DNA of 64,000 bases. Source: Phytoseiulus persimilis (taxonomy: Eukaryota > Arthropoda > Arachnida > Mesostigmata > Phytoseiidae). Below, one piece after another: positions 1 to 10,786 of the stretch. Positions within the stretch are counted from its first letter, which is position 1. Each line of letters starts with the position of its first letter. The translations under genes and the position numbers were made by a program. The stretch lies in assembly GCA_037576195.1 (NCBI GenBank), contig CM075103.1:1674001-1738000 (forward strand). The letters run 5' to 3'. Under the pieces are notes generated by a model. That model was not told the DNA's origin and searched no databases. It saw nothing but the letters and a program-made list of their open reading frames with translations.

Positions 1-13
1 AACGCTTTTTCAG

Positions 14-650
14 CTTCTACAAGGTCGATTCCCGAGAGAAACAGCAGTACAAGGCGTCGCACGCCCAAGTTCAAGAACAACACGACGGCAAGACCAACAA
101 GCCCGTGGTAGCCGCTTCGCAGATGTCCCGCGAGGCCCGGTCGAACCAGCGTCGTCTGCTCACAATCTTCCAAGAAACCGATGTCGTGTCGGATCTTCTC
201 AAGTTCAATCAGCTGAAATTCCGTAAGAAACAGCTGAAGTTCGCCAAGTCCACCATCCACGACTGGGGTCTGTTTGCCCTTGAGCCGATCGCAGCCGACG
301 AGATGGTCATCGAGTACGTCGGGCAGAGCGTTCGGTGCAGTGTCGCCGACAGCCGAGAAGTGCAGTACACGAAAGTTGGCATCGGATCATCATACCTGTT
401 CCGAGTCGACCACGAAACGATCATCGATGCGACGAAGTGTGGGAATTTGGCTCGTTTCATCAACCACAGCTGCAATCCCAACTGCTATGCGAGGGTCATC
501 ACCGTCGAAGGTCAGAAGAAAATCGTTATATATTCAAAGAGAGATATAAGCGTCAACGAGGAAATCACCTACGACTACAAGTTCCCTCGCGAGGAAGTCA
601 AAATCGCTTGTCTCTGCGGAACACCTCAATGTCGGGGTTATCTCAACTGA
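14..650 (+). CDS. SETD1: SET1/COMPASS histone H3K4 methyltransferase, C-terminal exon (5' partial)
   Basis: This is the last coding exon of a SET1-family enzyme, which methylates histone H3 lysine 4 as the catalytic subunit of COMPASS in the nucleus. The frame is open from the left edge, but a pyrimidine-rich stretch ending in CAG at 11-13 looks like a splice acceptor, so the exon probably starts at 14 with one base completing a codon. The sequence shows the nSET tail (RSNQRRLL), the lead [15 protein letters not shown], then the SET domain with [30 protein letters not shown], the catalytic [11 protein letters not shown] and EEITYDYKF, and a post-SET zinc motif [10 protein letters not shown] ending in YLN. 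These match SETD1A/B better than MLL or SETD2 types. The TGA is at 648-650. Everything upstream, including the RRM, lies outside the window. Confidence 0.93.
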
Positions 651-1145
651 GTTCGACCGTGTCAGTCATTATTGGTCTTGTCAGTGACTTTTCTCGAGTT
701 CTTGATTCTGTGAGTTGGCTGAAGCCACCACCATCACGTTTGTAAAATTGTACATAGGGACCTAACGGAAGCAACTAGGAACGCAGAAGAAGAGAGGGAA
801 AGATACACCGAGCTCGAATGGTGGTTGATGACGATGATCACGCATGCGAAGACCTCCGTTGATAGCTGATACTGTTTCTGTTAGAATATGACAGCGAGCT
901 GAGAACAGAGAGCGGATGGACGAAGCAACCAAGGAACCAATGGTTTTCGGAAACTTGTTTTAGGCTGACAGAACGGTTCAAGTATGCCTGTACTGCGATG
1001 GGAACTCGAACGAGTGTTTTGAATGAGGGAAATTCAAGTATGACAATTTCCTCGCGGAAACTGTAATATAACAAGTCGTTGTCTAGGAATGAATTTTTCT
1101 CATTGTGTGATGATGATTTTGAATCACAAAATCGGCTTAAATGGA

Positions 1146-1151
1146 AATAAA
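1146..1151 (+). terminator. Poly(A) signal AATAAA, SET1
   Basis: A canonical AATAAA lies about 500 bp after the SET1 stop and is the first on this strand. Assignment to SET1 is inferred from position. Confidence 0.5.
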
Positions 1152-1442
1152 AGGAAATGTTTGTATACACAGGAACGCGTAAGAATCTCGCGGCGATTCA
1201 TACTTGTTGTCTTTCGCACTACTCTCTCGGCGCTGGATCAGAGGAGTGGGTTCCGACGTCCTGAACTCTGTGCTCACGGTTGTTCCCGTGGTGCGATCCC
1301 CTTGAGGCTTCCCGGATACATCCTGCAGGTATCTGGCTTTGTCTTCCCGTCGATCGTGGTAACGGAAATAGAGAGAATTGCAGAGTTCACTCTTCATCGT
1401 TCGTGCGAAGAGATGTTTGTGTGGATTTTCCACAACTCTGGA

Positions 1443-1448
1443 TTTATT
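1443..1448 (-). terminator. Poly(A) signal AATAAA, NDUFV3-like gene
   Basis: TTTATT on the + strand, so AATAAA on the minus strand, lies 57 bp beyond the NDUFV3-like stop codon. This is a normal spacing for a short 3' UTR. Confidence 0.6.
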
Positions 1449-1504
1449 TGACTTCTTCTAAGGCGATGCTCCTCTAGCATTCGAACAACATAATCGGCCA
1501 GTAT

Positions 1505-2225
1505 TCACTTTCGATCAGCTTTGGGCTGGCCGATTCTTGTGCTGAACATTTCTGTATTGAGGTCATAAAAAGAGTACTCAGTATGCTTAGAGTATTCTGG
1601 CACTCGGTACTCATTTCCTGCAGCCGGGTTCCCGGTGGGCGAGGATGACGTAGGCTCAGATTTGACGAGGGGTTCCGCCACGGGGGGCCGAGCTGGACTA
1701 GATTTTGTGGCTTTCGTCTGAGATGCCTTGGTAACTTCAGGCTTCGGTGTAGTCTGTGGAGCCAACGGGTACGTTCTCAGATGACGCTCTCTGAGCAAGA
1801 GAGGAAGAGAGAAGCTGAACACCGAATACCTCGATCAGTGTAACAACTCTCTGGTCAGATATCGCCAGATTGGCACTATGTTTCTTTTTCCGAATGGCCC
1901 CAGTAGATAGGAGCGATTCGCATTGTTTCTTGACCAGAAAACTTGTGTTCACGCAACTGGGTGTTTTCACCCACGATTACTCCGCACCCTAGATATACTT
2001 GTCTCAGCTCAAATCGTTGCGAAGTGAACTCCAGCGTCCGCGAACCGTGAGTCGGACATCATGCTGAGACTTCGCGAACGAGAATCTAGCAGTCGCGAAA
2101 CTCGATGCACGTACCTCACTCATCCCTTGAGCCATTTCTGAGAAATTCTTGAATTTTCTGGGCCCATTGTCACTAAAGAATCGTCGCGCCAGGAGAAGAG
2201 CCTTATGTTTTGACGACATTCTCAT
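1505..2225 (-). CDS. NDUFV3: NDUFV3-like mitochondrial complex I subunit (two exons)
   Basis: Exon 1 is 2115-2225 and exon 2 is 1505-1753. The donor is GAG|GTACGT and the acceptor CCACAG|ACT, joined in phase 0 to give about 119 residues, close to the 108-residue short human form. The N-terminus (SSKHKALLLARRFFSDNG) is basic and amphipathic with an RRFFS segment, typical of a mitochondrial presequence. A Lys/Thr/Ser/Pro-rich middle follows. The conserved tail reads PEYSKHTEYSFYDLNTEM and then RIGQPKADRK, which matches the family pattern of Tyr-containing DLN/E segment followed by QP near the C-terminus. NDUFV3 sits in the NADH-binding arm of complex I. A stronger acceptor at 1801 would shift the frame into a stop, so I prefer 1753. 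Two ATGs, at 2225 and 2219, could both serve as start. Confidence 0.72.
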
Positions 2226-4126
2226 AATTCACTAGGCCAAGATTATCAGTCTGCCCTTCGTGAGCTCTCGAAAACAGCTGATGCTTCCGTTGTTTCAAGT
2301 TCCGACGTTTACCACCGCCGCTCTCGGTGGCGGCTGGCCCTCGAAATCCTAACTGGCGGCAACACAGCCCAAGCGGCTGATTCCTCTCGAGCGAACCACG
2401 AGGACACAAACTCAGACGATTGACCGGAAACAAGACAGGCAAATCGTCCTGGCCAACATCCGCTTCGTCGCTGGACTCCCTGCCGCTTGGTCAGGCTCAG
2501 TTGCGTACAGATCCAGATCAGGCTGGATTGTCACGTAAACCTGAATTCCTGTCAGAGATCGATTGATGAATTACGTTGCGACTTGGGATCGCAAAAATCC
2601 GTGAGTCCGAATCCAGCTGGGAGTGCGGATTCTCGGATACGGGTTCGTGTCTCAAAATCTCGGATACTGACGTGGTAACGACCGGAATCGTATTTGACGC
2701 GAATACCGAGACATGAATCTTTGTTTTCCGGCTGAACCTCTCAGCCAGCCCTCAGAAGGGTCCCGGGATCACCTTTCGGTATTGCTTCAGTAACACTCCC
2801 TATCGCCTCGCAAATCCCATTGCGGGCGGTGGGCTTGGGTTTTAAGATGGTTCAGATTTTGATGAATCTGGCTTCAAGTACAAGATTTCGCGCTCGGCTC
2901 GACTCGTGGACTCGCGAGTCTGACGACTCCAAGGACTCTGCAGAGTCGCGAGTCCGGCCCCAAGTCTGCGTCCCCTGGTTGCCACGTTCCCTGGAAGACG
3001 TGACATGCGCATGTACACCATGGTTCATGAAGAATCAGGAATACAGCCGGGAGGTATCACCGCTAAAAATATCGAAATCGCGGATATCTGTATTTACTCA
3101 TTTGTTTTTCGGGAGAACCTCTTCATGGGTGTCCCAGCTGCGTCGTTCACGCGACGAGAGGTCCGAGCTCGAGAATTTCAGATCTGCTCAAGCGGAAGAC
3201 GTCGTAAGGATAGATCAGCATCCACGCAAGGTCCGGGCTGCTACGAGGCAGATCTACTGGTTCCCCCTCCTCAAATCGTCACATCCCAAAATATTTCCAC
3301 TCGGGAGAATAATCGTCCTCTCGCTTAACGCTCGCAGAACTTTACACCATCGTGGAAATCGGTTCCATTCAGCTTGGGTGGAACGACGTCGGTCGGGAAT
3401 CGCGCAGCGCTGTCACGTGGCGCCGCATTGCAGAAAGTCGTACTCAGTTTTTTTCTTCTTAAAAGTGGTCTCGCCCTTCCCCAGAACATCATCGATCACG
3501 TCGAGACCTCACAATCTGACAATGAGTCATTACTCTCATATGATGGTGCTTTCAGTGCTCTCGTGAGAAAGCGATGACCATAGTCGCGCTGGAGCCGCTC
3601 AGCGAGGAGAAAAAGTGAGTTTCTCGATAATTGTCAATATAGATTGTCCTCGATGATTCGCTTCGGAAACATTAGCGCCGGAGAAAACATCACTGTTACC
3701 AGGATGCGGCCTTCAGCTTTTTCGGCCTCCCTCGTTGGAGCTCCAGCGGGACAATAACTCGAGCTCGGAGCCCTTCTGCCTGCATCATGAAACGAACTTA
3801 GTCTGTCAATTATTTGAATTCGCCCGCCACATCGGAGTTAGCAAGAACCATCGAGACGGGTACGACTCATTCTGAGGTTCGCGCGCAATGGAATTCACGT
3901 TGGTGGAGTCTCGAGATCCGTGATGCGGTCCAATTGAAGCCTCAAACTGCTCCAAGATCTTCTCTAAGGTCCATCCTCCACGCAGACTCTCAGAGATTCT
4001 CCTTCCACCCATGAGAAAATGCATCCATCGTGTAAGCAAACTAGTCCGTGAAAACTGCTTTCGGAGCTTCGGAGCGGTCGCAAAGAGCGGTAGTACTGGT
4101 GTGGGCAGCGACGGATTCCCCCCGGG
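2226..4126. other. Spacer between NDUFV3-like and KIN17
   Basis: This stretch separates the divergent NDUFV3-like and KIN17 genes and should hold both promoters. A 248-codon open frame at 2820-3566 has no recognised motif and reads through the GACTC-rich stretch, so I do not call it. An ATG at 3574 reads MTIVALEPLSEEK and runs into a good donor (GTGAGT at 3615). It could be a small upstream gene or a KIN17 leader, but I cannot place a convincing second exon. Confidence 0.4.
2901..2955. repeat. Clustered GACTC/GAGTC inverted repeats
   Basis: Seven GACTC or GAGTC pentamers fall within 55 bp, several paired as perfect palindromes (GACTCGCGAGTC at 2909-2920, and CTCTGCAGAG flanked by GGACT). No gene model explains it. 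Confidence 0.6.
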
Positions 4127-5799
4127 ATGGGTAAAGCGGAAGCTGGCACTCCGAAGGCGATTGCCAACAAAATCAAATCGAAAGGGTTGCAGAAGCTGAG
4201 ATGGTACTGTCAAATGTGTCAGAAACAGTGCCGCGACGAGGTATGTTTGTGTTCTTGTCACCTCTTCCTGTTGAGTTTTGGAATCTCTAACGACCTCCGA
4301 TCGATTTCCACTCTGACCGAATCTTTTCCCACCGAAACTATTGCTTCCTCTGCAGAATGGATTCAAATGTCATACAACCTCTGAGTCCCATCAGCGCCAA
4401 TTGCTGCTATTTGCGGAGAATCCGGATAAATACTTGGACTCTTTCTCAGAGTAAGGCGATATTCGAGTTGAATGCTGGTGGTTCCTAAGCTGTCTTGTCA
4501 AGCTTGGTCAACATTTACGTTAATTTTGCAGGGAGTTCAAAGAGGGATTCCTCGACATTCTGAAGCGGCAGTATGGTGGCAAACGCGTGCACTCGAATCA
4601 GATCTATCAAGAATATATTCGTTTCAAAGAGCACGTTCATATGAATTCCACAAAGTGGTTGACTCTGACAGCATTCGTCAAATGGCTCGGGAAAGAAGGT
4701 GGGCTCTCACTCTTCAGACATCCTTCCGTATTGAATATTGATTCTTCCTTAAAAATCGTAGGGAAACTAAGGATTCTGATCCGAACCGGTTTCAGGCATT
4801 TGCGCGGTGGACGAGACCGAGAAAGGATGGTTCGTAGCGTACATCGACCGGAGTTCGGATGCGATTCTCGCGGAAGAGCGGAAATCTAAGAAAGCAAAAC
4901 TGGATCTTGATGATGACCAGAGAACTCAGAAATTCATCCAACAACAAATAGATCGTCTCAAGGAATCGTCGCATGCCAACGATGCACAGAAAGAGGAAGA
5001 GCAGGACAAGAGATTGCTCCGTGAGAGTGAAAGCGAAAAAGTCGTCATCGCCCTCGGTAGAAAACCGGCGAGCGAGCGAAGGTAAATTCGGAAAGAACTT
5101 TTTTTCCAATAAGGGATCATTCGAGTCAGAAGCGCGGCCTTGATCGTGGAATCTGGAGAAGCTCGATCTGAGAGACCAAGACCCCTTTTGGATGACTCAA
5201 TACCTTGCAGTGTGGAACCGAATTCTTCCACGAATCCATTGGCCCAGTTGAAGAAGAGATCGGATAGAGCGAAAAAGAGCGAAGCGTCCTCGGCTAAAAA
5301 ATCAGCGCTCGATGAGATCATGATGGAGGAAGCGCGACGCAAGAAGAAACGGAATGATTATTGGCTCTCGCCTGGAATCGTGATAAGGGTTGTGACCAAG
5401 AATGCTGGCGAGGAGTACTACAAGAAGAAGGGTGTCGTGAAGGTAAGTTGGTGAATTCCATCCGGGAATCATAACTGGGAACGCTTCCCAGAGGATCCGA
5501 GGAGCTGCTCCTCGACAACCAATAACAAGGGTATATCCTTCCAGGAGGTCATTGACAGGTACGGGGCTATCGTAAGACTCTTAGACAGCGGTGTTTCCCT
5601 AAAGCTTGATCAAGTCCATTGTGAAACAGTGATACCTTCAACTGGACGCAAAGTGAAAATCGTCAATGGCCCGTACATCGGTCAGGAAGCCACCCTGCTA
5701 GAGATCGACGTGGGAAGATATTGTGCTACTTTGAAGTTGAAAACGGGAGTCGTTGTGAGAGGTGTGGAATACGAAGACTTCTCGAAACTACACGTGTAA
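4127..5799 (+). CDS. KIN: DNA/RNA-binding protein KIN17 (six exons)
   Basis: Exons are 4127-4240, 4356-4450, 4532-4698, 4796-5081, 5130-5442 and 5545-5799. They join in frame to 409 residues (human KIN17 has 393). The start MGKAEAGTPKAIANKIKSKG is the family's N-terminus. Residues about 28-50 form the C2H2-type zinc finger (WYCQMCQKQC to HTTSESH). Residues about 51-160 are the winged-helix region (FKEGFLDILKRQYG, KWLTLTAFVKWLGKEG). A Lys/Glu-rich coiled-coil and SALDEIMMEE follow, then the C-terminal tandem SH3/KOW-like region (DYWLSPGIVIRVVTK, KVKIVNGPYIGQEATL) ending in YEDFSKLHV. KIN17 acts in the nucleus in DNA damage response, replication and pre-mRNA processing. The fourth intron is only 48 bp. 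The stop codon overlaps the poly(A) signal. Confidence 0.95.
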
Positions 5800-5804
5800 A
5801 TAAA
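5799..5804 (+). terminator. Poly(A) signal overlapping the KIN17 stop codon
   Basis: The TAA stop at 5797-5799 shares its last base with AATAAA. This is the only AATAAA close to the KIN17 end, so the 3' UTR may be very short. Confidence 0.5.
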
Positions 5805-7832
5805 CAATGGAAACAATCTGTACATAAGATATGGAAGAGACATTCAGTCACCCGTGTTGTTATTCCGTTCCGTCCTCTGTATGTATGATAACCGAACATG
5901 CGATTAGCGTGAAAGCACCATTTCTCGGATGCGTAGTGAATTCGAGTTCTCGCGGCAGGCAGGGAGAGATTCCGTCCGTGGGAAGGAGCCCCCTACCAGC
6001 TATCGGTTATCAGGGGGTGGATATCGTACCTTTGCCAGGGACGGATACCATGATACGAACCGTCCTGATGGCAATGAGTACTTTCGTTAATGAGAGCCCA
6101 GAAAATTCAGTGATCGTAGTTGCTGACTTTGCCGCTCCCTCCCCTCCCATGGAGACAATTATCGGAATCTAAAAAGGTGTCCAGGTTGGCGGCTTCTGCG
6201 ATTCAGCCATGTATGTCATCCACAGACTCATGAAACCGGATCAGTGAAAACCAGCCCGGACTTCCTCGCTTATATTGAAGTTCTGCGTTTATGCGCTTTC
6301 ATGTTCGATTTTCCTGTCTTCGCGACTACTTGCTCGTACAATCGCTCACCGGGTGTGCCGGAGATGCGCGAGAATCGCAGCCAAGTCGATGCAGAAATAT
6401 TCTCAAGATTGTCAGAAGTTAGAAAACCGACTGAGAATCGCGAAAAGTACAAAATGCGGGGAATAGAAAAGGAATGATGGAAGGACGAAAAGTTCGAGAT
6501 CGTATTATAGGATGGAAAAAGAGAGTGAGACTGGGCTCTATTCGTTAACTGGATACTAGGGGCGAGAATCGCGGGCCAAGCTGCGTTGAGCGATAAGCGT
6601 TACGCATTTCTCAATATGAGGAATTCCCAACTTCCCGAGGAGCAATCGAATCGAGAGCCTGTTGGCTGCGCATCAGGTCCAAGCATCAGCTGCCGTGCTG
6701 ATCGAGATCGCCTAAATCATGTCGATATCCTTTAACGCAGGATCGACGTGCAGCTCTAAAGCTTCAAGCTGGCCTTGATGACACTCTGTTTCATTCCCAA
6801 AATCGATTCCGTTCCTGCATTCTTGTTGGTGAAGTACAATATGATGAGGTCGGTCTCTCAGGCGTATGTCGTAAATATTCAGGATAATCCCGCTCTGGCC
6901 GGAAAGAAGCAAGTCTCTTGACGGTGTCAACCAACCATGTGCCTTCAGGCCCGTCAAACTCCCTTTCAGCGAGGCCGCTCCTGCGGACGAATCAGGCGGG
7001 TTACTCCGGGCACTGATTATCTCGATCGATTGGGGAGAGAAATCATCGTCTCATAAATTTCCCAGACGCGCGTTTCCAGCCGACGACCGAGGGGCAATGG
7101 TGTGTTTGGTTTTCCTGCATCAAGGAGATGCTCAATATGATCTGTATCTTTAACCCGTGCAGCCGGTGTGCTTCAGGACGCCGGAGAGACGAACTGATTC
7201 GAGACGCTGGGCCCTTGTCCCTCTGCGAGTCCCCTGATCATATGTGTTTTGCTACCTTGGCTCACCCGTATATTTGTTTCATCTCCTCGTGCTAGGTAAC
7301 GTGACGCGTCTCTACATGCCTTCATGAAGTTCCCTCGATTCATCATCGTGAACTCCTGTGAATCCCCGGAGTGAAGCCTTTGACCGGTGGATTCGTGATT
7401 GTCGTCGATCGCACGGATCGCTCCTCCATGGGAGTATTAAAGTATTCCATCGAAATGCTGCCGTCGTAACGCTGCAGTACAATCAGATCTAGATTACGAG
7501 AACATTGGCCCGGCATCGAGAAATGTTTCCCATCTCGAGCTGCTCACTAGATCAAAGAGATCTGACAAGGAGATGAATGCGAGAGAGGCTCAGCGTTAAC
7601 TTTTGCCTCTAAAATGAGTTGTTGACTGAATCGAGATACGGCCCTGTGCGGGCCATCCCCGAAGCCGATCTCGATTCATTTTTTGTTCCTCATAGATTCC
7701 GGCGCTCGGTCGGCCTCGGTGTTTGGGCCGGTCGAGCCGTTTGGAGGGTACTCTCCCTCTACTTGGAAAGCAAATAAGAGGGGAGAGGAAAGGAAGGTAA
7801 AGATGAGAGTCAATCTCGAAAATAAACTCGAC
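5805..7832. other. Intergenic region, KIN17 to SMIM30
   Basis: No gene is supported. A 113-codon frame at 5831-6172 (+) and an 81-codon frame at 6712-6957 (-) are the most protein-like. The second contains ILNIYDIRLRD, but an overlapping minus frame over the same bases is also open (EFDGPEGTWLVD), so neither can be chosen. No flanking splice sites are clear. Confidence 0.4.
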
Positions 7833-7838
7833 TTTATT
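7833..7838 (-). terminator. Poly(A) signal AATAAA, SMIM30-like gene
   Basis: TTTATT on the + strand lies 75 bp beyond the micropeptide stop on the minus strand. Confidence 0.5.
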
Positions 7839-7912
7839 CCAACGATCGATGACTTTGTTCAAATCACTCTTTGGTCTCGTCCAAATGCGGGAAGTCACTC
7901 CTAAACTCCGAA

Positions 7913-8098
7913 TCATAGAGCATAGTTCCGCTTCGCGTATGCTCCTATGCAGCCACAGCTGAGAGTGATGCAGATTGCGATTCCCAAAAATAATAAAAAC
8001 GCATCGAAGGTGTTCACATCTTCAGCGCGAACGCCTGAAACCATGGACAACAAACCGAGTAGAACAGCAAGGATGCTCAAGTTGTGTTCGTCCATCAT
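7913..8098 (-). CDS. SMIM30: SMIM30-like small integral membrane protein
   Basis: This is a 61-residue protein starting MMDEHNLS. It has a hydrophobic leader (ILAVLLGLLSMVSGVRA) that looks like a signal peptide, a short acidic linker (EDVNTFD) and one membrane span (FLLFLGIAICITLSCGCIGA), then the basic tail YAKRNYAL. The order of leader, acidic linker, Cys/Gly-rich span and YA(R/K)(K/R)RN tail matches SMIM30, a micropeptide of ER and other internal membranes. The start is chosen because a strong acceptor (CTCTCTGCAG, ending at 8103) sits four bases upstream, so the codons before it are intronic. A 5' non-coding exon must lie further right and was not located. ATGs at 8098 and 8095 are equivalent. 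The assignment rests on layout and tail similarity in a very short protein. Confidence 0.7.
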   Translation of the reverse strand: MMDEHNLSILAVLLGLLSMVSGVRAEDVNTFDAFLLFLGIAICITLSCGCIGAYAKRNYAL

Positions 8099-10761
8099 GC
8101 CCCTGCAGAGAGTGAATGTTTTGAGCAAGTGTTTCGACGCACAGTCCTGAATGCATCATCGAACCAGAGATACAAGATCTAATTGTGAGTATAGGACACA
8201 GTCACGAGATGCATCGATGGAGTAGATCGATTCATAAGTAGAGCTGAGGAGTTCAGGCATTTTTCAATAGTCATCACCCATCAATGCATGGATCTATATG
8301 CAGATGGGCGGATAGATGGATTGATGAATCATGCATGCTTGCCATGAGAGCTGAAGACTCATCCATCTATCTCCGTATATTAATAAATGGGAGGTATGAA
8401 ATGATGAACACCTGGACTTCCTAGCTCTTTTCATGAGCCCCCGGAGGAAGACTCCGCGGAATATTTCTGGTTTTCGCTCTCGATAGTGTCTCAGATCGGT
8501 AAGGTCGTTCAGCGAAATTCGAGGAACTCACGAAGACGACACGAGGATCGGAGAACCCCAGCGCGTATTCGAGTCTCAGCTTTTGGCAACGTTGAAAACT
8601 TCCAATGAGCAGATGAGCTCGAGGACGCGACCACCTGTTCTTCCGTTTTCTCCCTCAGAGATAGAACTGCTTGAGACTCCGAACAACAATGAACACTTGC
8701 AGCGACAGCACTTGTAAGAGGCGCAGAACTGCGAATAAATGACGAACGCACCGAACCGCCTCAGCTGGAGGAAAATTTGGTTCTTTCCGGCAAGGCGGGG
8801 AGCGAGCTGCTGGTGACCGTAGCAGACGAAAGCAGCCCGCTAGCATAGTGGAATGCGAGCCAAAGGATTCAAATGGGCGAGCGAAGCGATGGGAGTGAGC
8901 TCACAGGCCCTTGTTGAGTCATTGTGCGGACATGAACTCAAGTGATCGGTTAAGGGTTCGGAGCGCTCTACCCCACGAATTTGAGCTTGAGATGGAAGCA
9001 CGCCGGCAGCCCGCGCACTGATTGCCAGCGCCTACCTATCTATCGTCGCGGCTCGAGCAGGAATGGAGGAAAGCTCGCGCAGTGAGACGGCTGAGTCCGC
9101 GTAATCTATGAGTCTCACGTCATTCGCCGCGAGTTTTTTCTCTGATATGCCGTTAGGGGAAAAACTGAGAGCTGGACAGCGCCGAATATCATCCTATTCA
9201 GGCGGCATGAGCTATGGGAAGGGGGGATTGGGCGAGTGAGGACTCGACTCGAAACGCAGCCTTGCTTCATCCCGAACGATATCGGAAGACTCGTACGGAA
9301 TCAAGAACGCAATGTTATTGATACTCAAATCAAATCAAATCTCCCAGTAGATTCGACGCATCATAAACACAAAGACTGACAGCTGGTCGATTGTGGAAAC
9401 CCAGAACGGAGCTTGCTACTTGGATGAAATCGCGAGGAAAGGCGTGGATCACGGCACAACGGAAATCGACCGAGAACTGGCGTCGGCAATCCTCGGAGCT
9501 GATCTTAGCATCGGAAGTTTGAAGTCTTGGGTATCGTTCTGAAATGGAGCGAACTTGAACAACGTTTCCTTCGGTTTTTGCGTTGTTTTTTTCTCGGTTG
9601 CTGAATTGACCGAAGAGACTCCGCTCGCAGGCCAATCACACCCAACCATTGCAACAAAAGGCTTCGCGCTGATCCCGTTTCACCGGATTTTCTTGGAGAG
9701 TCCGCGCCTGTCCACCGATTTGGCAGAGCCGCAGTCATGTTTTACCGACGATGCGGCCCGCGTCCTATGATATGAATCGCGTGGGCTCTCTCATTGAGCG
9801 TTACGACGGGGCTCCTCTGGAAGAAATTCGTCACTGCGCCTTGTGTGATGAATTTTTCCCCAAGGTAATCGTCAGTCTGTGGCATGGTTTCTGCTGAAAG
9901 TTGGTGACTGGATTCATCTACGTCCCCGTGAACTGGCGCCATCAGCCGTGTATTCTATTGTGGACAGTCGGATATCAGTAGTCGAAACACCTGGAAGTTC
10001 GTACTTGTTATGGATCGAATCCGAATCCCGGATTCCCCTGTGAAATCAGGGTAGATATACACAATCCCGCAATGCCTTTGCATCGGGAGAGGTTTCGCGT
10101 GTGAGTCATCTACCGCGGGAGAGACGGTCAGAGTTCAGACGACTCTCTACTGCCAGCCTTAACACTTTGAACATCTGTGGTATTCCGGGGAAGCCGTTGC
10201 ATCAGCTCAATGAACTTGTTTCTCCCCGAATATTGTGCTTCCCGGCGCCACGTTGCGTGAATCAACGAAATAGGAGCGAACAGAGCTGGATCCTAAGCCT
10301 CTGAATCGCTCTTCCGGAGCCCCGGGAAATCAAACTCGACTTCTACTCTATCCATACTTCCATGGAAGATGTTCAGCTGAAATCTCTTCCCTCGGTCCTC
10401 CCATTTCGGTCTCCATTCGTGTAAACAGACGTAGTGCTAGGCAACCCCCATTCTGTTTAATTATTCACCAACCGTTCCGCTCAATTTGACTCTGCCTTCT
10501 TCCCCCGCAAATCTCGGCTTTTGAATGGCTTCCCGTCGAAGGTACAACCCCGAATTCTTACGAACTTTCATCCTCGCGCATCTTCAGACAATGAGCCTCG
10601 ATATTTTTCAGTGAATATCGTCTATATGAGCCCCACACTCCAGCTGAATTTCCCATTCTCCTGGGTCGTGCGTAAAGTTTTTGTTCCCCCATTCTTCTTC
10701 TGACTGTTTTTCAAAGCTTAGTGAGCAGATTTCGGGAATTCATTTCGCAAGATGTGGTTCA
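8099..10761. other. SMIM30 5' flank and intergenic region
   Basis: I see no certain gene. The part next to SMIM30 must hold its 5' UTR intron. Bases 8190-8390 are loosely repetitive (ATGGAT/GATCGAT motifs). A frame beginning at ATG 9772 (MNRVGSLIERYDGAPLEE, then HCALCDEFFPK) ends at a good donor (AAG|GTAATC, 9862) and could be a first coding exon with a zinc-type CxxC, but no partner exon was found. Confidence 0.35.
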
Positions 10762-10767
10762 TTTATT
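10762..10767 (-). terminator. Poly(A) signal AATAAA, unidentified minus-strand gene
   Basis: TTTATT on the + strand lies 20 bp beyond the stop codon of the minus-strand gene at 10787-11373. Confidence 0.45.
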
Positions 10768-10786
10768 TGACTACATTTTTGAGCGC

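Larger units (their letters stand above)
651..1504. other. SET1 3' UTR and convergent spacer to NDUFV3
   Basis: No coding exon is seen here. The left part is the SET1 3' untranslated region, probably ending soon after the AATAAA at 1146. The right end holds the opposite-strand poly(A) signal of the NDUFV3-like gene. Short open frames on both strands show no splice sites or familiar motifs. Confidence 0.6.

Noticed and set aside
1801-1822. Stronger acceptor (CTCTTGCTCAG) for NDUFV3 exon 2
   Set aside because: Joining it to exon 1 in phase 0 gives a frame that stops before the conserved tail; the acceptor at 1753 keeps frame.
2820-3566. 248-codon plus frame upstream of KIN17
   Set aside because: It runs through the GACTC repeat cluster, has no recognisable motif and no poly(A) signal.
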